The notes under the pieces: generated by a model
Databases searched by the model: none
What the model was told of the DNA's origin: nothing
What the model saw: only the letters and a program-made list of their open reading frames with translations
NCBI RefSeq assembly: GCF_000003815.2
Contig: NC_049981.1
Span: 22,920,255-22,984,254 of the forward strand
DNA from: Branchiostoma floridae
Lineage: Eukaryota; Chordata; Leptocardii; Amphioxiformes; Branchiostomatidae
Length of the DNA: 64,000 nt
Direction of reading: 5' to 3'
Translations under genes and position numbers: made by a program
In this document: in pieces, positions 1-11,066 of the stretch
Numbering within the stretch: the first letter of the stretch is position 1
Layout: each line of letters starts with the position of its first letter

Positions 1-1577
1 TTCTGGCATGTTCCCTTCTTATATACATATGATAATATATACATATGTATATATTTATCATTTTGTATGCAACACGACGAAACAACACAGTTGTGAATTC
101 TATACCATCATCGTTTGCATTCTTTCCTGTCATGCGAATTTGAGACTTTTATACCACAAACATAGCCGTGGGGAACAAAGACAAATATTTCACCTTTAGG
201 CAGACAGCATACATCTATGTAGTCCCCCTCCCACCTACTTCAATAGGGTTTATGTTTTCTCAAATTCCATATACCATACTTCGCATACAAGAAAACTTTC
301 AAATAAGTGGTAAACAGCAATTCCACTGTATTGCATGCAAATTACCCCTGTTTGCTACCGTTTGGGGCATCGTTGGCTTGAGTAGAGAAACTGTAGACAG
401 AGGAGAAAGTCAGCCCATTTCTTCCAGCAAATTTGACCCCAAAGAGGCGTGAACAATGTTCACATCTTAACCAATTCCTTGGTATATGTCCCAAATGAAA
501 AAAATCATCTGTACCAAACAAAACACTATTTTATTTTGTTGATAGTAGCGATTATTTCTTTGTGGGCCATATTCTTCTTTCAAGTCTGTAAATGTACGTA
601 TTTTAATCTTGTCACAAACAATACTTTTCTATACCTAAAAAAAGTTAAAATTAGGCACCGCAACGAAACGTAATCCCAAAAAAATAGCGGGGACGCTGTC
701 TACCTCACAGGTCATCGGGGCAATACGGGTTCTTAAACTAACCAAACCCCCCTTTCTTAAGGAACTTAAGATGCGGCTAGTTGAGGCTAGGAAGGCGTGC
801 AATGTAAACCATTATCTCTGCGGTCAGACTTCAGGGACAGCCAATGCCCTGACCATGCGTCCACCTGTCAGTATTTCCTCGTGGTTCAAACTTTAGGAAA
901 TGTCTCCTCTCTCAGGGTTAATCCGTCCACACAACGAACGGCCGAACTCCCGGTCCGGTCCTCTCTTTGATGTCCAGACTGTGTGTGCGGTCCTGTGTTC
1001 GGCCAGACCTGATTCAATTTGGTGGGTGAAGGCGCAGGGACTTCGGGGGAAAATTCGTCTTCTTAACACCCAACGAGGGAGTGGAGAGTCAAAAACAACA
1101 GGGGGATCATTGGCAGGCTTGGAGAGGAATTAACTCCGGACAAAGCAACTTCGCCCCACAATAGTGGAAGAAATTAAAACTGCGCGGCCCAGAAGAAAAG
1201 ATGGATATTTTTCCTTGCTTACAAAGGATAGGGGTGTGACTTAAAACTGAAGCCACACTCATGCGGGTAGAGGTGTGCATGTAAGGTAAAGGCACGGGGA
1301 GGGCGCGCGGGATTGCGTTTGAGGTGCTAGTACATACTGATATACAACGTGCGGTAACATTCGGATAGTTCGCCCCACTTATACATCGGCTCGCTATGCA
1401 ATATAACAATGTCATGTCAACATTTGACAAGTGTATATAATATCAGTAAAAGACAAAAGTATACACACTTGTTGAGTTGTATTTGTACGTGTTACACGGA
1501 AACGAGAAGAACACCTCGGGCAAACATTTTTGAAGGAGACACAAACCAGGTGTGCTAGAAAGGTAAGGTCGTCTCAC
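1..1577. other. Non-coding sequence, probable intron of a leftward gene
   Basis: No exon is recognised here. Read on the minus strand it follows the splice donor at 1577/1578, so it would be intron if the 1578-1806 exon is real. Short open frames on both strands lack splice context and have no domain-like composition. No homeobox motif is visible. Confidence 0.4.
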
Positions 1578-1806
1578 CTGGCGTGATATCGTCGGTGCGG
1601 GGGACGCAGGGGGACTCGGCTCCGCCTTCCAGCGAGGTTGGCCCGAGGGAGTCTTCGTCCGAAGCGCTGGGGGTGATCGGGCGGGCGGTGCCGTCGGTGG
1701 TCCCGCCGAGCCCTGTTGCTGCGGCCGCGGCCATCCCGAGCGCTGCCGGGTGCGGCTTCACGTCACTGCTAGACGCCATCCAGTCCTGGGGCTGAGACAG
1801 AAACAT
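1578..1806 (-). CDS. Candidate first coding exon of a leftward gene, possibly Pitx (N-terminus, partial)
   Basis: On the minus strand, ATG at 1806 opens a 76-codon frame ending at a good donor, CAG|GTGAGA, at 1578/1577, leaving one base of a split codon (phase 1). The peptide starts MFLSQPQDWMASSSDV, has an Ala run (GMAAAAATGLGG) and an acidic Ser-rich stretch (SASDEDSLGP), as is common in disordered N-termini of transcription factors. The exon is GC- and CpG-rich against AT-rich flanks. The first ATG has A at -3. An acceptor-like TTTCTGTCTCAG lies just downstream of it, so translation might instead begin at the Met at residue 10. Vertebrate PITX3 and GBF1 are divergent neighbours, and this exon points away from GBF1, which suggests Pitx. 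No homeodomain lies in the window, so the identity is inference. It could belong to another regulator or be a chance open frame in a CpG-rich patch. Confidence 0.45.
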
Positions 1807-4800
1807 CTTGTGTCAGTTCTAACAGATAAATAACCTTCTTACAAACCAGCAGGTAAAACTATACTTATTGACAGTTCCGCTCTGTTAGTGCTTCTGCCGG
1901 ATACTAACATCCAAACATATGGAGAACAACACGGGCCGCTTAAGTTAATAACCTGTGTGGCGTAATTCAAGATATTACTAACAAAGGAAAGTAGGCGGTT
2001 TGATATACTCCTGACAGGAAGGACTAAGTAGCAGTGCTCGGTGTGATTTATCGGTGTTGGAATCTTCACCGCCGAAGAAAGAGAAAATTGACCCTGTAAT
2101 TAGCCCGATTATTACGAGGGGCGGACAAATTATACTAGACAGGTACACACAGGGGCAGCCAGGGACGGAAAACAGACGCAGGTCGCTCACAGGACCCTCT
2201 GGCGCTCTGCTCTCTTATCAAGTTCTTGGCACCAAACCTGCGTGAAACGAGCAGCCCAAACAAATTTCTCTAAGCTGTCGACAGTCCTGTTAACATGGTC
2301 GGTTTGCCACAGTGCTAGACCAGAATTACATACATACACAGTGTTCTAAACTTTGTGTTATATTTAAAACTTTCCCCTATAGTTATATAAACAAGTCTTC
2401 CTCAAGACCCGCAGTTGTTACTATTGGCAAGTTTGTATTCCAATTCAGTCACAAAATGCGTCAACAACAAAAAGTAAAGAAATAGGGAAATAAATGCTAG
2501 TTAGACTGATGGACAGTTATATATCCCTTAGTCCAACTCCAACATTCCTATGCGATGTGGAGTCAATTATGTCACAAGCCCTTCCCCGCTACAGTTCGAC
2601 TCGTTATTGCAATTATACATGGGAAAAAGGTTCGTTATCAGTCCAGAACCCCCAGAATTTGAAACAAGTCCCAAATTGCCTGCACGCAGATCCACAGCCG
2701 CTAGCTTGGGGATACCCTGCTCTTCCTGTCCGGCTTAAAACACGGGGCGTCTGCTACTGGATCGTCTGACTCGGAACCATATCGAGTTTTTCAACTAACA
2801 GGCACCCTGACAGGCGCGTGTTCTGGCCATGTGGTGTGGGGTAGGACAAAATTTTAAACAAGAGTGCAAAATACCGTGCTTCTGTGGTACACGAAGACAG
2901 GATAGGGTCGGAGAAAAAACACAGAGTCCATCCTCACCAAATCCACACACGTCCCTCCGATATTGAACGTCACGGGGGGAAAGCTATAGACGTACTGTCC
3001 AACGTATATAACGTTACACGTCTTGATAGCGACTACTGCAAATCTGCCGTATAGTCTCTTCCTGTAGACCGCAGGTGTGGGTAGCACCGGGCGTAAGTAT
3101 GGCCAACACCACTTGAAACACGCAGAGTAAACTAACTACATGCAGTCGGCTCAACTCTGTTTGGTCAAGAAAAAGGAGCACAGTGTAATATCAATTAGAA
3201 GTGAGGGCTCGCCCAAATAAGCAGCCTTTATTAACCACTACGCACCTGTACTAGACAGGGAAAACACCGACTTAATCCACTCAGAAAGTTACACTGGGCT
3301 TCAGATCCCCTAGATATACTTACAGGGGAATCCCTATTAAACCTTATTAGATTATGGCCAGGGTTTACCCCCACAAATCTAGCCGGAATCTCCTGACTTT
3401 TTCTTCAGTAACCAGTGTAAAATCTCGGGATTGCACCTTTCCATGTCTTCCCCGAGAGGTCGTGTGGAGAAGAAGAGAACCTAAAACCTTAAAACCACAG
3501 CCCCGGCTTTCCTAACCGTTTTACAGAGTGGTACTTCGGTGTTTTAAACCATCCTACCCACAGAAGTAAAAACAACAGTGGGGGAAAGAACGGGACTTAT
3601 GTGGGGTCTAGGGTGCTCGATAAAGGAGCGTATAGTAATTAACTTCCCTTAATCTCTCTGATCCAGTCCTAAGACACCGGTGAGCTAGTCTATCACGAGA
3701 TTTCTTAAAATACATGCGTCTGATCTCGGTGGGATTGCGATGGGGCTCATGAAAATATCGAACCAAGCACGTGTCCTTTTGATATCAAAGCGACTGGCCT
3801 GGCTCGTCCACATGTGCGGCCGGCTTGTAGGTCTTTGGAAATATCCCTTGTAGTCGGGCACATCAAACCCTTCCATAGCGGAAAATTAAAAAGGTGGCCT
3901 TTAATGTGTTCCACGACTAATTACGGAATTATCCGGAACTGTGTCAATCCCGGCGCATGCGCACTGGAGGATAGAAGCAGGTGCATCTGGCGCATGAGTA
4001 CCACAACCGATTCAAATTAGGAAAAGATTCCCAAACATATTTGTTTTGTGAATTCTGTATATAACGTTGCAATTTTCTCAAAACGGACAACATTACAAAA
4101 TGTCTTTAGCCACCTAGCAACAATAACAACGATATCATTTTAGAAAAGGTTATTTGTCCGCAGTTATTAATATGTATGTTGAAATCAGTTAGACATTACA
4201 AATGTAATTATTTCTATATCAAAACAGTGCATTCATCAAGAACCTACCGTTGACATTATTGTTAAAATTTATCAACGGCAAGATATCGGACAGAAATCTT
4301 TTAGGCGCTAAAACAATATCAGAACCGAGCTCCAGGTAGGAACCAGCTCAATCAAAATATTTTACATGTGTTTTTTTGCAACAGTGTAACGTTATGTGTT
4401 GCACTTTTTTCTACTTTTCGGCCCCTAAGGGAAAGTGAAAAGGGAAAAACATGGCCTCCAGTAAGCGATGTGTAAATCCTTAATGAAAAACTGACAGTAC
4501 CCTAGATCTGCTTGAAGACTACAAGTCGTCGTGTCCAAATTTGAACTCTTTCCTTTTTTCCCAGTATTTGTTTGACCGATCGCGGGTTGTTTTCACATCT
4601 GGTCTAGTCGACAGTATTTTGTTTTAAGAACACGGCGGGCTGTTGACAGAAGGAGAGGACAATACAGCACTCCTGGATAAAACCCTGAATTACTGACGAG
4701 GTGTATATAGAGATAGCCAGAATAACTGCATTTCTTTATTGCATTCAAGAGAATTAAAATATGTAATGCACATTTTCTACATTTGATCTAAACCTAGAAT

Positions 4801-5679
4801 TTCTGCACACAAAAGATCGAAGCCTACTTTTGTTGCTTAACAGAGTTGATTAATTTTCTCCTACATGAAATATTCATAGATAATACTGATGATATACAAA
4901 CTTATATCTCACAGACAAAAACAAAATATCCTACAGCTCTATGCATAGTGTTAAGTTCTTAGCAATGGGCTGCGTAGTCGACATAACCACATTTGAGTCC
5001 TTGGAAGTAACTTGACTGACTTTGAATTCTTGACAAACAGGTGCAGTCGCCATCTTGTCTCTTATGACGTCATTTCCAAACAATAACGGGCATCGAGACA
5101 TCAGTATTCAGAAATACTCACAGAGTTCTTTTTTTTTATAAGACGCTCCTTCATATTGATACGCATGGTAAGAATATGGTTCATGGTTAAGTAACATTTC
5201 CGTTACGCTGTGAGGGATTAAAACATGACATTATGTAAAGTTTCGTGTTTTTGAGCTCTTCTGGACAGGTGCGTTCCAGTCTTCGTTGTTGTTGCTATTG
5301 CTGTTGTTTGAAGCCAAATTAGAAAAATATATGTAAAATGTACCATAATTCTTCAATCACTACCATGCGGCAATAATAATGCTGTATTTTTTTCTAAATA
5401 AGAAAATAAATTATATAAGCTTTTATTGGAATAACCGAATAAGCAATGCTTCTAAAAACAATAGATTACAGTAGAGTTTGGGTCTGGACCCGAGTAGAGG
5501 CAAAATAATTCTTTAAATGATTCTTCAATATTTTGACATAGAAAGAAAAGGTAAAGCTGTCATCCTTAACTGAAGAATAATGCCTTTATTTTCAAGTAGC
5601 TAGCTGTAGTGCAAGGCGTCATCACCACTGTTGGCGTTTTTGGCCAAGCATATTGGGTCGCCTCTACCTTTCTTTGTAA
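1807..5679. other. Intergenic or 5' intronic sequence without recognisable gene
   Basis: No supported exon. It holds short AT-rich tracts, the 11-mer TATATAACGTT at 3005 and 4058, one FoxH1-type word AATCCACA at 2940-2947, and the CRE/YY1 pair listed separately. Open frames here are short and look random. Confidence 0.5.
5049..5072. promoter_or_regulatory. YY1-like site next to a perfect CRE
   Basis: GCCATCTTG (5049-5057, a YY1-type core) is followed by the full palindromic cAMP-response element TGACGTCA (5065-5072). The same pair, more widely spaced, occurs in the GBF1 promoter region. A full CRE in CpG-poor DNA is uncommon, so a promoter or enhancer is plausible. No transcript start is visible. 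Confidence 0.35.
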
Positions 5680-6000
5680 AGGTGGGTTCACACGTGCGTA
5701 TATATTTAAGTCTGTATGAGGTCCGTATGGAAGTCTTAACCTCTACCTGGCTCCACTTAATAGTAAATAATAATAATAGTAAAAATAATAGAAATTGGAC
5801 AAATATAGTCAGATAACATGACAGCAGAGTTAGCTGACCGAGGAGTATGGTTGCGACCCAGCTAACTCGTTTGACATGTTATCTGTCTATATTTGTCCAT
5901 TTTCTACTATTTCTCCAACGACCTGTGGAGCTTGGTAGAGGTCTATACGGACCTCATACGGACTTGAATATATACGCACGCGTGTACGTGTGAACCCCCT
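5680..6000. mobile_element. PIF/Harbinger-like MITE, 321 bp foldback
   Basis: The two ends are inverted copies. The left end starts AGGTGGGTTCACACG and the right end finishes CGTGTGAACCCCCT. The inverted repeats reach inwards for well over 100 bp, with TTGGACAAATATAG on the left matching CTATATTTGTCCA on the right. One arm has an 8-base indel (TACACGCG). The element is flanked on both sides by TAA (5677-5679 and 6001-6003), the 3-bp TWA duplication typical of PIF/Harbinger transposons. There is no transposase frame, so it is non-autonomous. The central 40-50 bp form the loop. Superfamily assignment rests on duplication length and sequence. Confidence 0.8.
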
Positions 6001-7704
6001 TAAGAGTGTTGGGTTCTTTTAACTAATGCAAAGGTTTGGCATGATATGAGGCTAACGCTTTCACATCACTGGATCTACGTCTCCAAAGTGGGCAGTCCCC
6101 TTTCGAATGGAACCCCTTAAAATTGTGCCCGAGCGGGTTGTGAACTTCAAGACATCCTACATTTGTAGAGGAGGTTTGCATACTCAGTGACGCTTAACTT
6201 AATTTGTCCTATTTCCGTGATAAAGGAAAAGTCTAATAACTTGAGTTTTTGAACTTGTAACAAAAACAAACCCAACCAATATTTCTTGTCTAAAAACCCA
6301 TGTACAGTTCTCACCAGGTGAGACACGTTACCTGTGGCAATACACAGGTAGGTACATCCCCACCGCCGACGTTTGAGAAATGAAGATTAATGACTTTTTA
6401 ATCGTCCGCTTGTCCACAACATAATCTACACGTGTTCAACCATGTTTTCTACTCTCGCTTACAAACACTCAATTAATAAAAGAAACTATTGTCATCAACG
6501 ATAACAATGGAAATAAAGGGCAATAATTCACGAATATTAATATTTTATGTCCTCAGTAAATTGTGTGTTTTGATTGATTGGTTGTGAGCTTTTTTTTTTG
6601 TTTTGTTTGTTTTGTTGCTGTTGTTTTTTTCGTCAACTTGTGTTACAGGTAGCCCTGCGGCACTGGTATGGCTTCTAAAGTTGGGAGCGTTATCTCTACA
6701 CAAAGTTCATTCATCATATGGACACTTGGTCCCTTCCAACATAATCCCACCACAAAGGGCAACAATTTGGCGGGAACAATGCCGCTCGGCGGGACATTTT
6801 TGTTGTCACGCAGCGCACCTGCGGTGTCGCCAGACACAAGGGTAATGGATTTGATTGGCCAGGAGCTAATTCGATAATTGCGAGAAGTGCGAACGTTGAT
6901 GTTGATTCCAGAAGCATGATATGCCATTATGAAATGGACCCGGCGGATTGGAAATGGACACCGCTTTCGCCGTAAAAAAACATCTGTGTATCATATTTTA
7001 TTTAAGATTAATTCCGATGTAAAGTTTGACGGTTGATTCCAGTCCAATGGTTGGATAATACGTTCTGACTAGTGAGTTGTTTGGTGAGATAACTTTGTCA
7101 TTGTGATTGTGAATCGAACAGAACTAACTAAGGCTAGCACATTTAGTGAATGTGTATATTGTATTTCAACAATAGGGTTTTCTCATTAAATGTGTTTATC
7201 CACTGGAAATATCAATTAAAAGCTACACCATCGTTTTTTCTCCGTCATAACATTAAACCACCAATTTGCTAATTTAGGAATCAAAATAAAAGTAAATAAA
7301 AGATCGAAGAAACAAAAAACGAGACAACTTTTTGAATAAGCTTTGATTTGATTATTTCTGCGTAACCTTCATCGAGGTATGCAAGGTCGTTTTGTAAAGG
7401 TCAAAGCCCCCAATTTTCCCTCAACAGCCAGAAAAGAAGGCATCACTTTATACATGACTTTAAAAGAGCAATGCAAGAAAATGTCCAAAACGCACATGAA
7501 CCCAATTAAAAGTATGCTATCGTTGTAAAATGATTAGTTTTGCAAATGTTCTCCATTTGGCCATGGTAGAAAAACAACCTTGACAAATCGCACGATCAAA
7601 GGAAACATGAAATATGCCCGACATTCACGGGTAAAATCTCAAAATTGAAGTCGGTTTCACATCCGATCCGAATTATATTGTGCAAAAAATACCTGTAATT
7701 TCAA
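6001..7704. other. Intergenic sequence without recognisable gene
   Basis: AT-rich, with T-rich low-complexity tracts near 6590-6630. Short overlapping open frames at 6.6-6.9 kb occur on both strands and show no splice context. Nothing else is supported. Confidence 0.5.
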
Positions 7705-9553
7705 GTACCATTTCCTGTCGGATCACAGAAGCATAAGTGAACCTCCCCCAACCTACCCCAGATGTTCTATCCCCTCCCCTAACCATTCGTGGCTTGTACC
7801 TCATTGCGGTCGGGGTGTGTTTGTTGTGCTCTTCAGTTTGCCTTGTTTTGAAGGGTTTTTCCTTGGTCTGCCACCTTTTTACTTGGACGGATTACCTACA
7901 ATGATCCTACAATCACCTGACTCTGTGCTGAACACTTCTGGATAAACTCTGTTGCTTATTGAGCCCTGGTTACCAAGCTGCCCCGTTCCTACTGGACTGA
8001 CCAAGTCAACTCTTCGTCTCCTGGACTTCCCAATTCGCCTGTGAGTTCTACCTTCAACTGCCTTCCGCACTGTGACATGTGACCTTGATGTCTTCATCGG
8101 TGACCATCTTGTCCTACCGTACCACCGACGGATGAACTTCCACCCGAGTGGCCGATCTGAACACCCCACACCCACCCTTTTTCAAACTTCCTCAGGAACA
8201 ACGACAACTTTTCTTCATTTTGTACGGTGATGCTCAATTTAATCGTTGAATAACAATCACCGTTTCCCAAACAGGTTTTTTCCACACATCTAGATCTAAT
8301 TCTTGTGTTTTTTCTCCTCTTTTGTTGGAAGGTTAAATTAGGCACACATGGCACCATGCTGAGGGTTTTCCGCCTGGTACATTCCTGCCTTGACACCCAT
8401 GTGCAAGGGAATTATTGATACCAGTCTCTCTCTCCACTTCTGTTAAATTTGTTTCTAGGGTAGCCCAGTCTGCCCCCAGAAGGTTCTAGATAAAAGTAAC
8501 GGATGATTCCCCCTAAGATTGAACAGTGCTCAAGTTTGTGTTTTTTCTTTTCTCCTAGTCCTACATCTAGGAATTCTAATTATCACAAGGTGATGCTGTG
8601 TCCCCAGCCATACGGAGTATACCCCCCTCAGAGAACTGACCCAGGGTTGTTTATTTGTTTTTGACAGGCACAAATTCTTGTGTGTTTTCTCCTATCCTGT
8701 TATCAGTTAGGCCTGGTGTAGATTCAGGCTGTGTCCTCTCACTACAGGTGCGAGTACCACATCGAGTTAACGGCTTTCACACACGTATACTATTGTATTA
8801 CACTTTTCGTTAATTACCCATGCTTCTTCCATGCTACCTGTGCCTTCATGCAAAGCACCACTTGGCTCCAGTCACGTCATTGAGAAGCGCATGTTTTCCT
8901 CAACCATTGAATCGTCATCTGTTCGGACTTTACAGATTAACTCCTACAGGCGCAGCCTTCCGAATTAACACCTGCTGATGACTAGTTCTTAGTCCTGATT
9001 ACAGATCATCACAGACAGCGAAGAAGTTAAACGTCATTATATGCATATGTGTACGTATATATTGTATGTATGTATGTATGTATCTATGTACAGACTGTAC
9101 AGTACATGCTCTGCACCGAGTAGTCCCACAGGCGACCCCCGACATCAACCCTGGCAGGATCAAGTGTTGAGCCCAGGTGTAACAAGCTTGACCGGAACGC
9201 GCCATTATAGACTTGGGAATTCTGTCCGGTCTCTGACTCTAACACGGATCAGATCGAGAACCTTGTTGCTGTACTGCCAGGACTTTCCACAACCACACTT
9301 ATGTGACACCTTACTGACACTGGAAGCATGGTCTTGCACCTATTGGGTCGACACCGCGTCTATCGGACCCCTCCCTCAGAGACCCAGAGTCTGACAGCCG
9401 ACACGAGGACACCTTGGCTGCCTTATACTGGACACTTGAACTTTCAGTACCTCATGTACCGTATCTCAAGGAACTTGCTTCCTAGCTTGTAACTACCCGT
9501 TGGATTACTTAATTCTTGTTAGATTACTTCCTACACTATTGCTTGTACAGCCA

Positions 9554-9610
9554 CTCCCACCCCACCCCCACCCCTTTTCCTTACCCTACCCCTTTCCCTT
9601 ACCCTACCCC
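9554..9610 (-). repeat. C-rich tract with minus-strand G-quadruplex potential
   Basis: The plus strand has repeated runs of CCCC and CCC separated by A or TTA/TTT (e.g. TTACCCTACCCC, seen twice). The minus strand therefore carries at least six G-runs of three or more with short loops, which can in principle form G-quadruplexes. It lies inside the long Helentron-like copy. Confidence 0.6.
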
Positions 9611-9795
9611 ATCCATCTCCCTTTGGCATCTAACCTGTCCATTGACATGACCTTAACAACCTTCTGTTGACTGAGACGGTTCTCCCTTGCCATCTACATG
9701 TACTTGTCCCTGTTGACCGTGTTGAGTTGTCTCGTACGGCCAAGTGTGCCAGACAGGAAGATGCATTGTTAGTGACGCCAGCTACCATGAGGGTA

Positions 9796-10018
9796 GGCTG
9801 TGATGGTCACCTGTACTGCGAAGGAAGTGTGTGTTGACCGGATGCCTCGGTAGTACTCCCTCCAGCCACGACCCTTCGGCTGCGATGGTCACCTGTACTC
9901 CGTAGGTTTGGGTGTTGACTGGACGATACCTCGGTAGTGCTCCCTCCAGCTATGACACTTTCGGCTGCGATGGTCACCTGTACTCCGTAGGAACTGTGTG
10001 TTGACTTGACGATGCCGA
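9796..10018 (+). repeat. Tandem repeat, 82-85 bp unit, about 2.7 copies
   Basis: Three units start at 9796, 9878 and 9963, each with GGCTG(T/C)GATGGTCACCTG. Units 1 and 2 each contain CTCGGTAGT.CTCCCTCCAGC. The third is truncated near 10018. The array lies about 100 bp before the shared 3' module of copy 1. Internal tandem arrays are a known feature of HINE/DINE-type elements. Confidence 0.75.
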
Positions 10019-10218
10019 ACATGACATCCAACCAGCCGACGAACCTTTCCGGTGGTGTTGGTTGTGTGCTCGGTACCACCTGTACGTTACTTAATCCGTC
10101 TGTTCTATCCTTTTTTGTTCGTGATGGTGACGCCGCTACCCTACCCCACATATCGTGTCTGTGTTATCTGTGAGTAGACAGGAAATGGAGTTCTCTTCGG
10201 TACTTGTGGAGAAGAGAA

Positions 10219-11066
10219 GTACCATTTCCTGTCGGATCACAGAAGCATAAGTGAACCTCCCCCAACCTACCCCAGATGTTCTATCCCCTCCCCTAACCAT
10301 TCGTGGCTTGTACCTCATTGCGGTCGGGGTGTGTTCCCCGCCCACCCACCCCAGAACACACCCTTTCCAGACGTACAGGCTGCTTGATAGCCTAGTTAGA
10401 CTTAACGAACTGGTATTTGAAGTTGATGCTCAACCTTGAACTGAGTAATATTGTTACGACTATTCAGCACTTAGAATGAGACACCCCGCGTGGTTCACGC
10501 CTTGTGTAACAACAACTTCTTGATTCCTTCCTTAGTTGACCTCTTCTTCGCTACCTTGTATTGTATTGCTTGTATTGTATTACCGTACTTGCTGTTCAAC
10601 CTTGGATTTAGTTTTTACTTTGACCTTGTTACTCAGACCGTAATTGTGCTACTCGTTCCTTACTAAGATCGTTATTACACCAGTCTTCTGACATGGTGGC
10701 TCCCATGTGACATAAACTTACTGTGACTTACTGTGACTTTGAGTTAAGTTGCAAGTCAGGATGCGTTAAACATCCGCTGGACAGAGCATTGGTTTAACCG
10801 ACCAGCCCGACATTGGCTTCACATTGGCTTCTTATACAATTCGCAACACAGGGTAAAACGTGTCGCCTGCTCGCAGCATGACTTGCTTAGTTCATGGCTA
10901 TTACACTGTTTATGACCAAGGACGTTATATCAACTGACTGACGAGGAGCCATTAACACCCCGGCCGCCGTGATGGTGACGCCGCTACCCTACTCCACATA
11001 TCGTGTCTGTGTTATCTGTGAGTAGACAGGAAATGGAGTTCTCTTCGGTACTTGTGGAGAAGAGAA
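10219..11066 (+). mobile_element. Rolling-circle (Helentron/HINE-like) element, copy 2, joined head-to-tail to copy 1
   Basis: This 848-bp element starts immediately after the last base of copy 1, with no spacer. The 5' arm CCATTTCCTGTC (10222-10233) plus TCACAGA pairs with TCTGTGA plus GACAGGAAATGG (11025-11036) at the 3' side. Each pair of blocks is separated by three unmatched bases. The end is a hairpin, TTCTCTTC (11039-11046) and GAAGAGAA (11059-11066), with a 12-base loop. The loop contains GGTACTT, the complement of the AAGTACC at the 5' junction. From about 10425 to its end it is near-identical to copy 3. Its 10337-10424 segment is unlike copies 1 and 3. Confidence 0.65.

Larger units (their letters stand above)
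7705..10218 (+). mobile_element. Rolling-circle (Helentron/HINE-like) element, long copy 1
   Basis: It begins with the same 5' module as the copies at 10219 and 20541 (GTACCATTTCCTGTC onwards). It ends with the same 3' module (from about 10121), finishing in a hairpin of TTCTCTTC and GAAGAGAA. The subterminal inverted repeat is CCATTTCCTGTC at the 5' end and GACAGGAAATGG at the 3' end. From about 7810 to 7905 it matches copy 3. Beyond that it carries about 2.2 kb not found in the others, including a GTAT microsatellite near 9065, a C-rich tract and 82-85 bp tandem repeats. No Rep/helicase frame is present, so it is non-autonomous. The last base abuts copy 2 directly. The superfamily call is inference from structure. 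Confidence 0.6.

Noticed and set aside
1583-1795. Plus-strand open frame opposite the leftward exon
   Set aside because: It lies in the same CpG-rich patch. The minus strand has the ATG and the splice donor, so the plus frame is treated as a shadow.
9140-9170. A frame giving an ATPDINPG-like string, reminiscent of LINE 5' ends or 2A-like peptides
   Set aside because: The motif is incomplete (no final GP pair) and not followed by a continuing open frame or zinc-finger pattern.
9796-10018. CRISPR-like array
   Set aside because: Units are contiguous 82-85 bp tandem repeats without unique spacers, in an animal genome.
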